From: JBBDWJ01 sp963824095
Lineage (GTDB): Bacteria; Acidobacteriota; Terriglobia; Bryobacterales; UBA6623
DNA: 64,000 nucleotides
Assembly: GCA_963824095.1 (NCBI GenBank)
Contig: CAWGNS010000009.1
Coordinates: 1 to 64,000, forward strand
Direction of reading: 5' to 3'
Shown here piece by piece: positions 55,884-64,000 of this stretch (positions are counted from its first letter, which is position 1; every line of letters begins with the position of its first letter). The position numbers and the translations under genes were made by a program. Under the pieces are notes generated by a model. It searched no databases. It had not been told where the DNA came from and saw nothing but the letters and a program-made list of their open reading frames with translations.

Positions 55884-57833
55884 CTAGAAACGTAGTCCCT
55901 TGAGAAAAACCGAGGCGTAGAAATAGAGCTCGGCGTCGAGAGAGCGTTTGATGTTCTCGGCCTTGCGGAAGCCGTGCTGCTCGCCCTCGAACAGCAGGTA
56001 GCAGACCGGCACGCCCTTTTTGCGCAGCGCGTCGACCATTCTTTCGGCCTGATTGGGCGGCACGATCTTGTCTTCGCTGCCTTGCAGGAAGATAACCGGC
56101 GCCGTGAGCTGGTCGACGGCGTGGATGGGCGAGCGCTGGCGGTAGAGCTCGCGGGCTCCGACCAGGGTTTGGTCGTAGCGCGACTCGAATTTGTGGGTGT
56201 CTTGCGCGAGGGCCTCGATGTCGCTGACGCCGAAGTAGCTGGCGCCGGCGCGGAACACGTCGCGGAAGGTGAGGGCAGCGAGGGTGGTATAGCCGCCGGC
56301 GCTACCGCCGCGGATCGCGAGGCGGCCGCGGTCGGCTCGGCCCTGTTCGGCGAGAAAGAGAGCGGCGTGGGTGCAGTCGTCGACGTCGACGACGCCCCAT
56401 TGGCCGTTGAGGCGCAGGCGGTAAGCACGGCCGTAACCGGTGCTGCCGCCATAGTTGACGTCGACGACGCCGAAGCCGCGGCTGGTCCAGTATTGAATCG
56501 ACAGCGAGAGCGCACTCGACGTGGCGGCGGTCGGCCCGCCATGGCTGATCACCAGCAGCGGCGGCTTCTCGCTGGGCGGCGGCGTGAAATCGGGATTGCA
56601 CGGGGCGTAAAAAAACGCGTGGGCGGTCTGATCGTTGGCGGTCGGGAACTCGATGGCCTCGGGAAGGGAAAAATAGCGGCTCCATTCCTCGCGCGGCTCG
56701 AAGGAGCGGCGCAGGGTCTGCGTTTTTCCCGTGGCCAGGTCGAGCCGGACGATGGAGGTGGGCTCGGTGGGCGAGGCGCCTTTGAAGACGACAAAGCCGG
56801 AGTGGGTTTGGCCTTCGCCGGCTGCGGTTTGGCCCGCGGCGGCGCCGGTTCCAGGTTCGTCGATGCCCACGTGGACTTCGTCGATGTCTGTATAGCTGGT
56901 TTCGATCGCTTGCAGGGTCTTCGAGGCGGTGTCGAGGCGCGCCAGACACCAGGTTCCGTTTTGCGTGTAGGCGCAGACGGCGGACCGCTCCGACTCGAAG
57001 GCGTAGGCCGACTGCGCGAAGATCCACTGCGGCATGCCGAATTCGGCTTCCCTTTCGACGACGGGCTCGACGGCGCCGGCGCTATCGCGATAGAGGTTCC
57101 ACCAACCGTTGCGGTCGGAGACGAAATAGAGCGTGCCGCCGGGCGACCATTGCGGCTGGAAGATCGACTCTTGGGGGCCGCCGGCGACGCGGCGCGGCTC
57201 GCCCGGCGCTCCGTTGGACTGTAGTTCGGCGACCCACAGCTCGCAGCCGTCCCAGGGCATGTTGGGGTGACGCCACTCAAGCCACGCAAGGCGCGTGCCG
57301 TCGGGGCTGAGGCGTGGATCGGCATAGAAATCGGCGCCGGAGACCAATACCGTCTGGCCGCGATCGCCCGAAAGATCGATGGCGACGAGGGTGTTGACGG
57401 CCTCCTGGCCCTGACGCGTGTGATCCTCGCGGACGCAGAGCAGGCGATTGCGGGCGCGGTCGACCACGCCGTCGGCATAGCGCCAAGCGGCCTCGGGAGT
57501 GATCGGCTGCGGCGGCTGGCCGGGCTCAACGCGATAGAGGCGCTGGTCGGCGAAATTGGCGAAGAAAACGGCCTCCCCGTTGATCCAGAAGCTGCCGCCG
57601 CCGTATTCGTGAACGCGCGAGCGGGCGTTGAACGGTTCAGGAATCAGCTCGTGGGTTGCGCCGTCGGGAGTTCGACGCACGATGGCGTTGCGCCCGCCCT
57701 CGCGTGGCCGCCCCTCGGTCCAATAGATATCGCGGCCGGAGAGCACGATTTGGCCGAGGCGAATCGACTCGGCCACGATCAGATCGGAAGTAATGGGCGA
57801 TTTCCAGAATCCGTATTCGGCGGTTTGCGGCAT
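55884..57833 (-). CDS. S9 prolyl-oligopeptidase-family peptidase
   Basis: I use ATG 57833 (MPQTAEYGFWKSPITSDLIV); a start at 57902 would add 23 residues. The 649-residue protein has an N-terminal beta-propeller (LAWLEWRHPNMPWDGCELWV, GTLYFVSDRNGWWNLYR) and a C-terminal alpha/beta hydrolase: PPLLVISHGGPTAATSS, RLAIRGGSAGGYTTLAALTF with the Ser nucleophile, IFLQGSEDKIVPPNQAERM with Asp, and FEGEQHGFRKAENI with His. This is the acylaminoacyl-peptidase/dipeptidyl-aminopeptidase type, which trims short peptides. No signal peptide, so it is likely cytoplasmic. Confidence 0.92.
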   Translation of the reverse strand: MPQTAEYGFWKSPITSDLIVAESIRLGQIVLSGRDIYWTEGRPREGGRNAIVRRTPDGATHELIPEPFNARSRVHEYGGGSFWINGEAVFFANFADQRLYRVEPGQPPQPITPEAAWRYADGVVDRARNRLLCVREDHTRQGQEAVNTLVAIDLSGDRGQTVLVSGADFYADPRLSPDGTRLAWLEWRHPNMPWDGCELWVAELQSNGAPGEPRRVAGGPQESIFQPQWSPGGTLYFVSDRNGWWNLYRDSAGAVEPVVEREAEFGMPQWIFAQSAYAFESERSAVCAYTQNGTWCLARLDTASKTLQAIETSYTDIDEVHVGIDEPGTGAAAGQTAAGEGQTHSGFVVFKGASPTEPTSIVRLDLATGKTQTLRRSFEPREEWSRYFSLPEAIEFPTANDQTAHAFFYAPCNPDFTPPPSEKPPLLVISHGGPTAATSSALSLSIQYWTSRGFGVVDVNYGGSTGYGRAYRLRLNGQWGVVDVDDCTHAALFLAEQGRADRGRLAIRGGSAGGYTTLAALTFRDVFRAGASYFGVSDIEALAQDTHKFESRYDQTLVGARELYRQRSPIHAVDQLTAPVIFLQGSEDKIVPPNQAERMVDALRKKGVPVCYLLFEGEQHGFRKAENIKRSLDAELYFYASVFLKGLRF

Positions 57834-58210
57834 GAGCTTTCGGGGTGCACCGGGTTCTCCGGGCGGAAACGGCGTGAGGAGCAGCGTTTCCCAGGGTAGC
57901 ATCCGGGCGCGGCGAGACGCCGCCGGGAGGGGGCTGGGGGTGCGGCAACCCCCTTACCGGATGGGGCGGCGCGGTGGACGGCGCTAGGCTTAAGCGGAAC
58001 GAGGCCTGTGACCCGACTGCGCAAACGTCCGAGCCACAATCAACACAGCCAACATGCAGGATCAGCGCGCTCAGGTGGGCTTGCGGGAGCGGGATCTGGA
58101 CGTCTACGTCACACGCATGCTGGCCGGCAGCCTGTTTCTGGGCATCCTGGTGGTTGTGGCGGCTGTAGTCCGCATTCGGCTGTGTTTGGCGCATTTCTGT
58201 TCGGCTCGAC
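57834..58210. other. Intergenic region with no recognised gene
   Basis: A plus-strand open frame at about 58054-58180 encodes one hydrophobic segment (RMLAGSLFLGILVVVAAVVR) but lacks family resemblance and runs out of frame with the antiporter relic that follows. Nothing else was seen. Confidence 0.35.
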
Positions 58211-58444
58211 GCGACTGCGCTTGGCGTGCTGATGAACACCCGCGGCCTGATGGAGCTGGTGATTCTCAACATCGGTCTGGACCTGGGGATCATCTCGCCG
58301 GCGTTGTTCTCGATGATGGTCATCATGGCGCTGACCACGACGTTCATGACGACGCCGATGCTCGAATGGATTTACCCGGCCCGGGCCATTCGCCGCGAGC
58401 AGGCCGCGCCGCACAAGAAATACGCCTACATGGAAACCTGGTAG
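58211..58444 (+). pseudogene. C-terminal relic of a cation/proton antiporter (Kef/CPA2 type)
   Basis: The frame reads ATALGVLMNTRGLMELVILN, then IGLDLGIISPALFSMMVIMA and LTTTFMTTPMLEWIYPARAI. The MNTRGLMELVxLNIGLDLG motif and the FMTTP turn are the last two membrane helices of CPA2 Na+/H+ or K+/H+ antiporters. The first ten or so helices are absent, so it cannot function. The sequence before it is unrelated. Confidence 0.75.
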
Positions 58445-58611
58445 CGTGGATCCCGCACGCCGCCGCGGATTCCGTAGGACCGGCAGTGGCGCCGAGGCTG
58501 TTGTGCGCGGCCCTGGCTGCCGTGCTGGGCGCAAGAGCCAGCCGCTCTTCAGCAGCTTTACCGATTGAGGCTTTTCCCGGGGTCTGATAGAATCCCGCCA
58601 GGAATATCCCT

Positions 58612-61273
58612 GTGCGCGTGCGTCTTTTTGTTCTAGCGCTGCTGGCGGTTTCGGCGGTGTGGGCCGACTCGGCGGCGGACTTTTTCGAAAATAACGTGCG
58701 GCCGGTTCTTGCCAAGAACTGCTTCGCCTGCCACACCGACGCCAAGATGGGCGGGCTGCAGATGGTCTCTCGCGAATCGCTGGTGCGCGGGGGGAATTCC
58801 GGACCGGCGATCACGCCCGGGGATCCCGACGACAGTCTGCTGCTGCAGGCCGTGCGGCAGACGCACGAGCGGATCAAGATGCCGCCCAGCGGCAAGCTGG
58901 CCGACAAGGACATTGAGGCGCTGGCGCGCTGGGTGAAGGATGGCGCGGTGTGGCCCGAAGTTCCGGCCGCGGCACAAGCGCCGACGACTGCACAAGCTCC
59001 GGGCGCGGCGAGCAGCTCGACGTACACGATCACGCCCGAGCAGCGCGCCTGGTGGTCGTTCCAGCCGATTCGCAAACCCGAGCCGCCCGAGGTGACGCGA
59101 TGCGGCCTGGGCGAAGACCGCCATCGACCGCTTCGTGATGGCGAAGCTCGAAGAGCACAAGCTGCGCCCGGTAGAGCCCGCCTCGCCGCGCGCGCTGCTG
59201 CGGCGGGTCTACTACGACCTGACCGGGTTGCCGCCGACGCCGCAGGAGGTCGAGGCCTTCCAGCGCGACCCCTCGCCGAAGGCCTTCGCGGCCGCCGTCG
59301 ACCGGCTGTTGGCGTCGCCGCGCTACGGCGAGCGTTGGGGACGCTATTGGCTCGACACCGCGCGCTACTCCGACGATAAGCTCAACCCCACGCAGAACGA
59401 GCCGGCGCCGAACGTGTGGCGCTACCGCGACTGGGTCATCGGCGCGTTCAACGACGATATGCCGTACGACCAGTTTCTGAAGGCGCAGATCGCCGGCGAC
59501 CTGATGCAGCCCAAGGAACGCTACATCGCCGGGCTGGGCTTTTTCGCCTACAGCCCCTCGTTCGAGGACGACCGGGTGGATGCGCTGACGCGGGGCATGA
59601 TGGGCCTCACCGTGGCTTGCGCGCGCTGCCACAACCACAAATTCGATCCGATTCCGACGCGCGACTACTACTCGCTGCTGGGCATTTTCGAGAACACCGA
59701 ACTCGGCAAGTTCCCGCTGGCGCCAGCCGAAACCGTCCAGGAGTACGAGCGGCTCAGCGAGCGCGCCAAGCAGCAGGATAAGATCGTTCACGATTTCGAG
59801 GACGAGCAGGCGCGGCAGCTTGCCGAAATTCTCGCGACCGACACCTCGCGCTATCTGCGGACGGCGCGCGGCATGAAGCTGCCGGCGGAGGACGCCGAGA
59901 TCGAAGCCGCCGCCAAGGACGCCGACCTCGATCCGATCACACTGGAGCGCTGGCTGCGCTATCTCTCGCTGAAATCGCGCGAGCATCCATTCCTCGACGG
60001 CTGGCGCGACGCATCGTTCAACGACGCGGCATTCCAACAAAAATTGCTCGACGTGATCGCCGAGAAAAAGGCGATCGATCAGGAGAATCTGATCCTGCTC
60101 GGCGGCAAGGACGATGACGGCACGGTGCGCGTCGTCGAGGTCAAATCGCTCGAGCGCGATAAATATTTCCTGTGGCGGGATTTGGTGTCGAGCGAGGGCG
60201 CGTCGCAGTTCGAGTCCGGCATCCTCTATTTCAAGAAGGCAAAGATCGACCGTTTTCTGGCTCCGTATTGGAAGCGGCATCTCGATGCGCTGCGCGCCGA
60301 GCGCGAACGGCGGCGGCGGGAAGTGCCCGAGCAGTATCCCTACGTGATGACGATCGAGGACGTTGCCAAGCCGCAGACGATGCACGTCTATGTGCGCGGC
60401 GACGCCAGCAATCCCGGCGAGGAAGCGCCGCCCGAGTTTCCGGCGATTCTGTGTCAGGGCGAGCAGAAGAAGTTCACGCAAGGCAGCGGGCGGCTGGAAT
60501 TGGCCGAGGCGGTGGCGAGCGACCGGAATCCGCTGACGGCGCGGGTGATCGTCAATCGCGTCTGGATGTATCACTTCGGCCGGCCGCTGGTGGCGACTCC
60601 GGGCAACTTCGGCAAGATGGGCGAGCAGCCGACGCATCCCGAACTGTTGGACTACCTGGCGGCGCGGCTGATCGAGTCGCACTGGTCGCTCAAGGCGCTG
60701 CACCGCGAGATCCTGCTGACGAAGGTCTACGCGCTGGGCGCGGGGACGCTCGAAGCCAACGAGAACGTCGATGCCGACAACAAGCTGCTGTGGCGCGCCA
60801 ACCGCCGGCGGCTCGACGTCGAGCCGATGCGCGATACGCTGCTGTTCGTCAGCGGCGACCTGGATGAGACGCAGGGCGGGCCCGCCGAGAAGCTCAGCGA
60901 GCCGTGCAACCTGCGCCGCACCGTTTACGGTCTGGTGAGCCGGCGGCAACTGGAAGGGACGCTGGCGCTGTTCGATTTTCCGAACCCGATGGCGACCAGC
61001 GACGAGCGCGTGCAGACCGCCACGCCGCTGCAGCAGTTATTCTTCCTCAACAGTTCGTTCATCGAGCAGCGGGCGCGGTCGCTGGCGCGGCGGGTGGCGC
61101 CGGCCGGGGACCAGCGGGCGCGCATCGAGAAGGCCTATGGCCTGCTGTTCCAGCGCAAGCCGAGCCAAGAGGAAACGGCGCTGGGGCTGGAGTATCTGGG
61201 GAAGGGCGACGACGCCTGGCCGCAATACGCGCAGGCGCTGCTGATGTCCAACGAGTTGCTGTTTATCGATTGA
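58612..61273 (+). CDS. PSD1/DUF1549-DUF1553 cytochrome-type protein, frameshifted once
   Basis: The first frame (from GTG 58612) has a signal peptide and a planctomycete-type cytochrome c domain, with heme motif CFACH in AKNCFACHTDAKMGGLQMVS. The DUF1549 and DUF1553 parts continue in another frame from about 59105 (AWAKTAIDRFVMAKLEEHKL, RRVYYDLTGLPPTPQEVEAF, CARCHNHKFDPIPTRDYYS; NPLTARVIVNRVWMYHFGRP). An extra base near 59091-59100 explains the shift: without it the linker reads DAAWAKTAIDRF, the normal family sequence. It may be a sequencing error. These exported proteins of about 880 residues pair with DUF1501 proteins, as here (start 8 nt after its stop), and are thought to act in extracellular polysaccharide or electron transfer chemistry. 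Confidence 0.82.
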
Positions 61274-61281
61274 GGGCCGCT

Positions 61282-62661
61282 ATGGCGATCACACGTCGGG
61301 AAATGTTAGCGCGCGCCGGCGCCGGATTCGGCGTGATGGGCTTGAGGACGTTGCTGGGCGCCAGCTCGGGCGACGCCATGCTGGCGCCTCGCGAGCCGCA
61401 CTTTCCGGCGCGCGCCAAGCACGTTATCTACCTGTTTCTCAACGGCGGGCCGTCGCACGTCGACACCTTCGACCCCAAGCCGATGCTCACCAAGTATCAC
61501 GGCAAGCCGGCGCCAGGCGGCAACCTCGAGACCGAACGCAAGACCGGCAATCTGATGAAGTCGCCGTTCGAGTTCCGGCGGTTCGGCAAGAGCGGCCTGG
61601 AGATCAGCGAGATCTTTTCCAAGCTGGGTGAGCATGCCGACGATTTGTGCATCATCCGCTCGATGCACACCGAGCGGCCCAATCACGAGCCTTCGCTGTT
61701 CATGTTCAACTGCGGCCATACCATCGCGGGGCACCCTTCGATGGGCTCGTGGTTGAGCTATGGGCTGGGGACCGAGAATCAGAATCTGCCGGCGTTCGTG
61801 GTGCTGTGCCCGGGGCTGCCGGTGATCGGGCCGCAGTTGTGGACTTCGGCGTATCTGCCCGGCATCCACCAGGGCGTGCATCTGCCCAACAACGAGAGCG
61901 AGCCGGAGAAGCTGATCCAGCATCTGCGCAATCACGAGCTGTCGCAGAGCGAGCAGCGCCGGCAGCTCGACCTGGTGCACCGGCTCAACCAGTTGAACCT
62001 GGAAGCGAACGGCGGCGATCCGCAGCTCGAAGCGCGCATTCAATCGATGGAGGTCGCCTATCGCATGCAGGCCGAGGCGATGGACGCCTTCAATCTGAGC
62101 CAGGAACCGGCGGCGGTGCGCGAACGGTACGGCGAGGGGGATTTCGCGCGCGGCTGTCTGATCGCGCGGCGGCTGGTGGAGCGCGGCGTGCGCATGGTGC
62201 AGGTGTACTACGGCAACAGCCAGCCGTGGGACAACCACGACGACATTCTCAAGCATCGCGACCTGGCGGCGCAGTCGGACGCGCCGATGGCCGCGCTGCT
62301 CGAAGACCTCAAGGCGTCGGGGTTGCTCGACGAGACGGTCGTGCTGATCGGCGGCGAGTTCGGACGCACGCCGTCGGTCGAGGTGAGCGCGATCGCCAAG
62401 GTACACGCCGGGCGCGACCACAATAACCACGGGTTTTCGCTGCTGCTGGCCGGCGGCGGGATCCAGGGCGGGATGGCTTACGGCGCGACGGACGATTTCG
62501 GCTTTGCGGCGGTGGATAAGCCGGTCCATCCGCACGATATTCAGGCGACGGTGTTGAACCAGCTCGGGCTCGACCACAAGCGGCTGACCTACCGGTATAG
62601 CGGCCGCGATTTTCGTTTGACCGATGTCGAGGGGGTTGTGGTGAAGGATATTCTGGCCTGA
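61282..62661 (+). CDS. DUF1501 protein, partner of the PSD1 protein
   Basis: The 459-residue protein starts at ATG 61282 with a Tat leader (MAITRREMLARAGAGFGVMG). The DUF1501 (sulfatase-like fold) features are HVIYLFLNGGPSHVDTFDPK, MHTERPNHEPSLFMFNCGHT, VQVYYGNSQPWDNHDDILKH, VVLIGGEFGRTPSVEVS and DHNNHGFSLLLAGGG, which carry the metal-binding residues of alkaline-phosphatase-like enzymes. It follows its PSD1 partner by 8 nt. The pair is common in Planctomycetes and Acidobacteria; the substrate is unknown. Confidence 0.93.
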   Translation: MAITRREMLARAGAGFGVMGLRTLLGASSGDAMLAPREPHFPARAKHVIYLFLNGGPSHVDTFDPKPMLTKYHGKPAPGGNLETERKTGNLMKSPFEFRRFGKSGLEISEIFSKLGEHADDLCIIRSMHTERPNHEPSLFMFNCGHTIAGHPSMGSWLSYGLGTENQNLPAFVVLCPGLPVIGPQLWTSAYLPGIHQGVHLPNNESEPEKLIQHLRNHELSQSEQRRQLDLVHRLNQLNLEANGGDPQLEARIQSMEVAYRMQAEAMDAFNLSQEPAAVRERYGEGDFARGCLIARRLVERGVRMVQVYYGNSQPWDNHDDILKHRDLAAQSDAPMAALLEDLKASGLLDETVVLIGGEFGRTPSVEVSAIAKVHAGRDHNNHGFSLLLAGGGIQGGMAYGATDDFGFAAVDKPVHPHDIQATVLNQLGLDHKRLTYRYSGRDFRLTDVEGVVVKDILA

Positions 62662-62843
62662 GCACGGCGAGCCGCCGTGGTGCGTGCCACGGTTTGGCAA
62701 CGACGCCACGGACTGGTTATCACGCTTGATTGGCGGCGCAACTCCGCCCCCGACGCGTTGTGATAAACTCCGAAGTTAAGTTCTCCTTATCCTGCCACGT
62801 TTGAGTGGTCGCTTCCCTTTTCTGAAACGGTTCGAGGTTCAGC

Positions 62844-64000
62844 GTGTTTCTCACCCTGGAACAGCGCTTGCGGGAAACTGTCGCCCGGCATATCGCCGAG
62901 CGTTATCAGCTCGACGTGCCCGTTGTGGTCGAGCTGCCGCGGCAGTCCGGCTTCGGCGAGCTGGCGCTGCCGGTTTGTTTCACGCTCGCCAAGCAACTCA
63001 AGAAAGCCCCGCGCAAGATCGCCGACGAGATGGTCGCGGAGTTGAAGCCGATTCCCGGCATCGCGGCGCTCGAAGTGGCCGGAGCGGGTTACATCAACGT
63101 GCGCTTCGACCGCGCCGCCTATGCGGACGCGCTGCGCGCCTCGCCGGAAGTGCTTTCGGCGCCGCCGGCCGAGAAGATCATCGTCGAGCACACCAATATC
63201 AATCCCAATAAGGCCGCCCACATCGGCCACCTGCGCAACGCGGTGTTGGGCGATACGCTGGTGCGCATGTTGCGCGAGCGGGGCAACGACGTCGAGGCGC
63301 AAAACTATATCGACAACACGGGCGTGCAGGTGGCCGATGTCGTCGCAGGGTTTCACTTTCTGGAAAAGAAGTCGCCGGCCGAGGTGCGCCAGCTCATCGA
63401 CGATCCGGCGGTGCGCTTCGACTACTATTGCTGGGATCTCTACGCGAAAACGTCGCAGCACTACGCCGCCGAGCCCGCCGCCAAGCCGTGGCGCGCCGAG
63501 ACGCTGCATGCGATCGAGTCCGGCGAGGGCGAACTGGCCGAGTTGGGCCGCATCGTCGCCGACGCGATCGTCAACTATCACCTCGATACGATGCTGCGTA
63601 TCGGTGTCGAGTACGACGTGTTGCCGCGCGAAAGCGAGATCCTGCACCTGCAGTTCTGGTCCGCCGCGTTCGAGCTGCTCAAGCAGCGGCAGGCGATCTA
63701 TCTCGAAACCGAGGGCAAGAACAAGGGCTGCTGGGTGATGCCGGCGCACATGTTCCAGCAGAGCCAGGACGACGCCGCGCCCGAGGGCGGGGAAGCGGAA
63801 GCCGCAAGCGAAGCCTCCGCCGAGGCGCCGGCGCCGGACGATTCGAAAGTCATCGTGCGCTCCAACGGCACGGTTACCTACGTCGGCAAAGACATCGCCT
63901 ATCAGCTTTGGAAGTTTGGGCTGCTTGACCGGGATTTTCACTACGCGCCGCTGCGCGCTTATGCCGACGGCCGCACGTTGTGGGTGTCGACGGTGACGCC
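62844..64000 (+). CDS. argS: Arginyl-tRNA synthetase, 5' part
   Basis: From GTG 62844 (VFLTLEQRLRETVARHIAER) the frame is open to the end of the window, 385 codons. It has the N-terminal Arg-tRNA-binding additional domain (LPRQSGFGELALPVCFTLAK, GAGYINVRF), then IIVEHTNINPNKAAHIGHLR with the HIGH signature of class I synthetases near residue 122 and NYIDNTGVQVADVV. ArgRS charges tRNA-Arg in the cytoplasm. An acidic Ala/Glu-rich insert (APEGGEAEAASEASAEAPAP) lies near residue 320. The KMSK-like loop and anticodon-binding domain are beyond the window. Confidence 0.93.
   Translation, partial: MFLTLEQRLRETVARHIAERYQLDVPVVVELPRQSGFGELALPVCFTLAKQLKKAPRKIADEMVAELKPIPGIAALEVAGAGYINVRFDRAAYADALRASPEVLSAPPAEKIIVEHTNINPNKAAHIGHLRNAVLGDTLVRMLRERGNDVEAQNYIDNTGVQVADVVAGFHFLEKKSPAEVRQLIDDPAVRFDYYCWDLYAKTSQHYAAEPAAKPWRAETLHAIESGEGELAELGRIVADAIVNYHLDTMLRIGVEYDVLPRESEILHLQFWSAAFELLKQRQAIYLETEGKNKGCWVMPAHMFQQSQDDAAPEGGEAEAASEASAEAPAPDDSKVIVRSNGTVTYVGKDIAYQLWKFGLLDRDFHYAPLRAYADGRTLWVSTVT

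Overview
The window is GC-rich bacterial DNA that most resembles an acidobacterium of the Bryobacterales/Solibacteraceae type. The grounds are a VWFA-related protein of the kind expanded in Acidobacteria (46.8-47.9 kb), a PSD1-cytochrome/DUF1501 pair (58.6-62.7 kb), several TIM-barrel and beta-propeller proteins behind Tat-like or Sec leaders, and pyruvate:ferredoxin oxidoreductase, TypA and ArgRS genes. The assignment is from gene content only; there is no rRNA gene in the window.

Left part, 0-18.7 kb, is accessory DNA. A minus-strand run of four small genes (0-3 kb) includes two proteins with PD-(D/E)XK-nuclease-like motifs and a small membrane protein, and abuts a 5'-truncated TIR-domain gene; this looks like a decaying defence cluster. 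Then comes a complete type I-G (formerly I-U) CRISPR-Cas locus, all read leftward: cas3, csx17, csb1, csb2, cas2, a cas4-cas1 fusion, a leader, and an array of 39 repeats and 38 spacers whose oldest end is the degenerate repeat at 3922. The locus is bracketed by a dead resolvase C-terminus on the left (3.6-3.8 kb) and an intact serine recombinase of the same family on the right (17.2-18.0 kb). Beyond the recombinase lie a tRNA 3'-end fragment, a membrane-protein remnant and a group II intron reverse-transcriptase remnant, so the whole block was probably acquired or moved.

Middle part, 18.8-29 kb, holds ordinary chromosomal genes: a secreted metzincin protease with a dockerin, an ArsR-SRPBCC fusion regulator, an isoprenylcysteine-methyltransferase-like protein, a phytoene-dehydrogenase-like oxidoreductase and an alpha/beta hydrolase. 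It also holds an AhpD/peroxidase-related gene that reads through an in-frame TGA at the second position of its CxxC motif, with a hairpin just downstream that fits the bacterial SECIS pattern: a likely selenoprotein.

From 29 to 37.3 kb there is a second accessory patch: truncated HigB with HigA, an AlbA_2-domain gene overlapping an unknown gene, a HipA-like kinase overlapping a DUF3037 gene, and three Y1 (IS200-like/RAYT) transposase units. Two of these are near-identical copies of one element, one broken by a 58-bp palindromic insert; the third belongs to a different family with its own hairpin-bearing ends. A frameshifted DUF5677-like gene lies between the twins.

The right part, 37.3-64 kb, is mainly core and secreted-protein genes: PhoD-like phosphatase, a DoxX/TIM-barrel fusion, a peptidoglycan-binding protein with HExxH, an esterase, typA, the VWFA protein, an M16-family protein with a degenerate zinc motif, a mannonate-dehydratase-like protein, a PFOR gene overlapping a dihydroorotate-dehydrogenase-like gene, an S9 peptidase, the PSD1/DUF1501 pair and the 5' part of argS running off the end. 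Intergenic spaces here carry short dispersed repeats and gene fragments.
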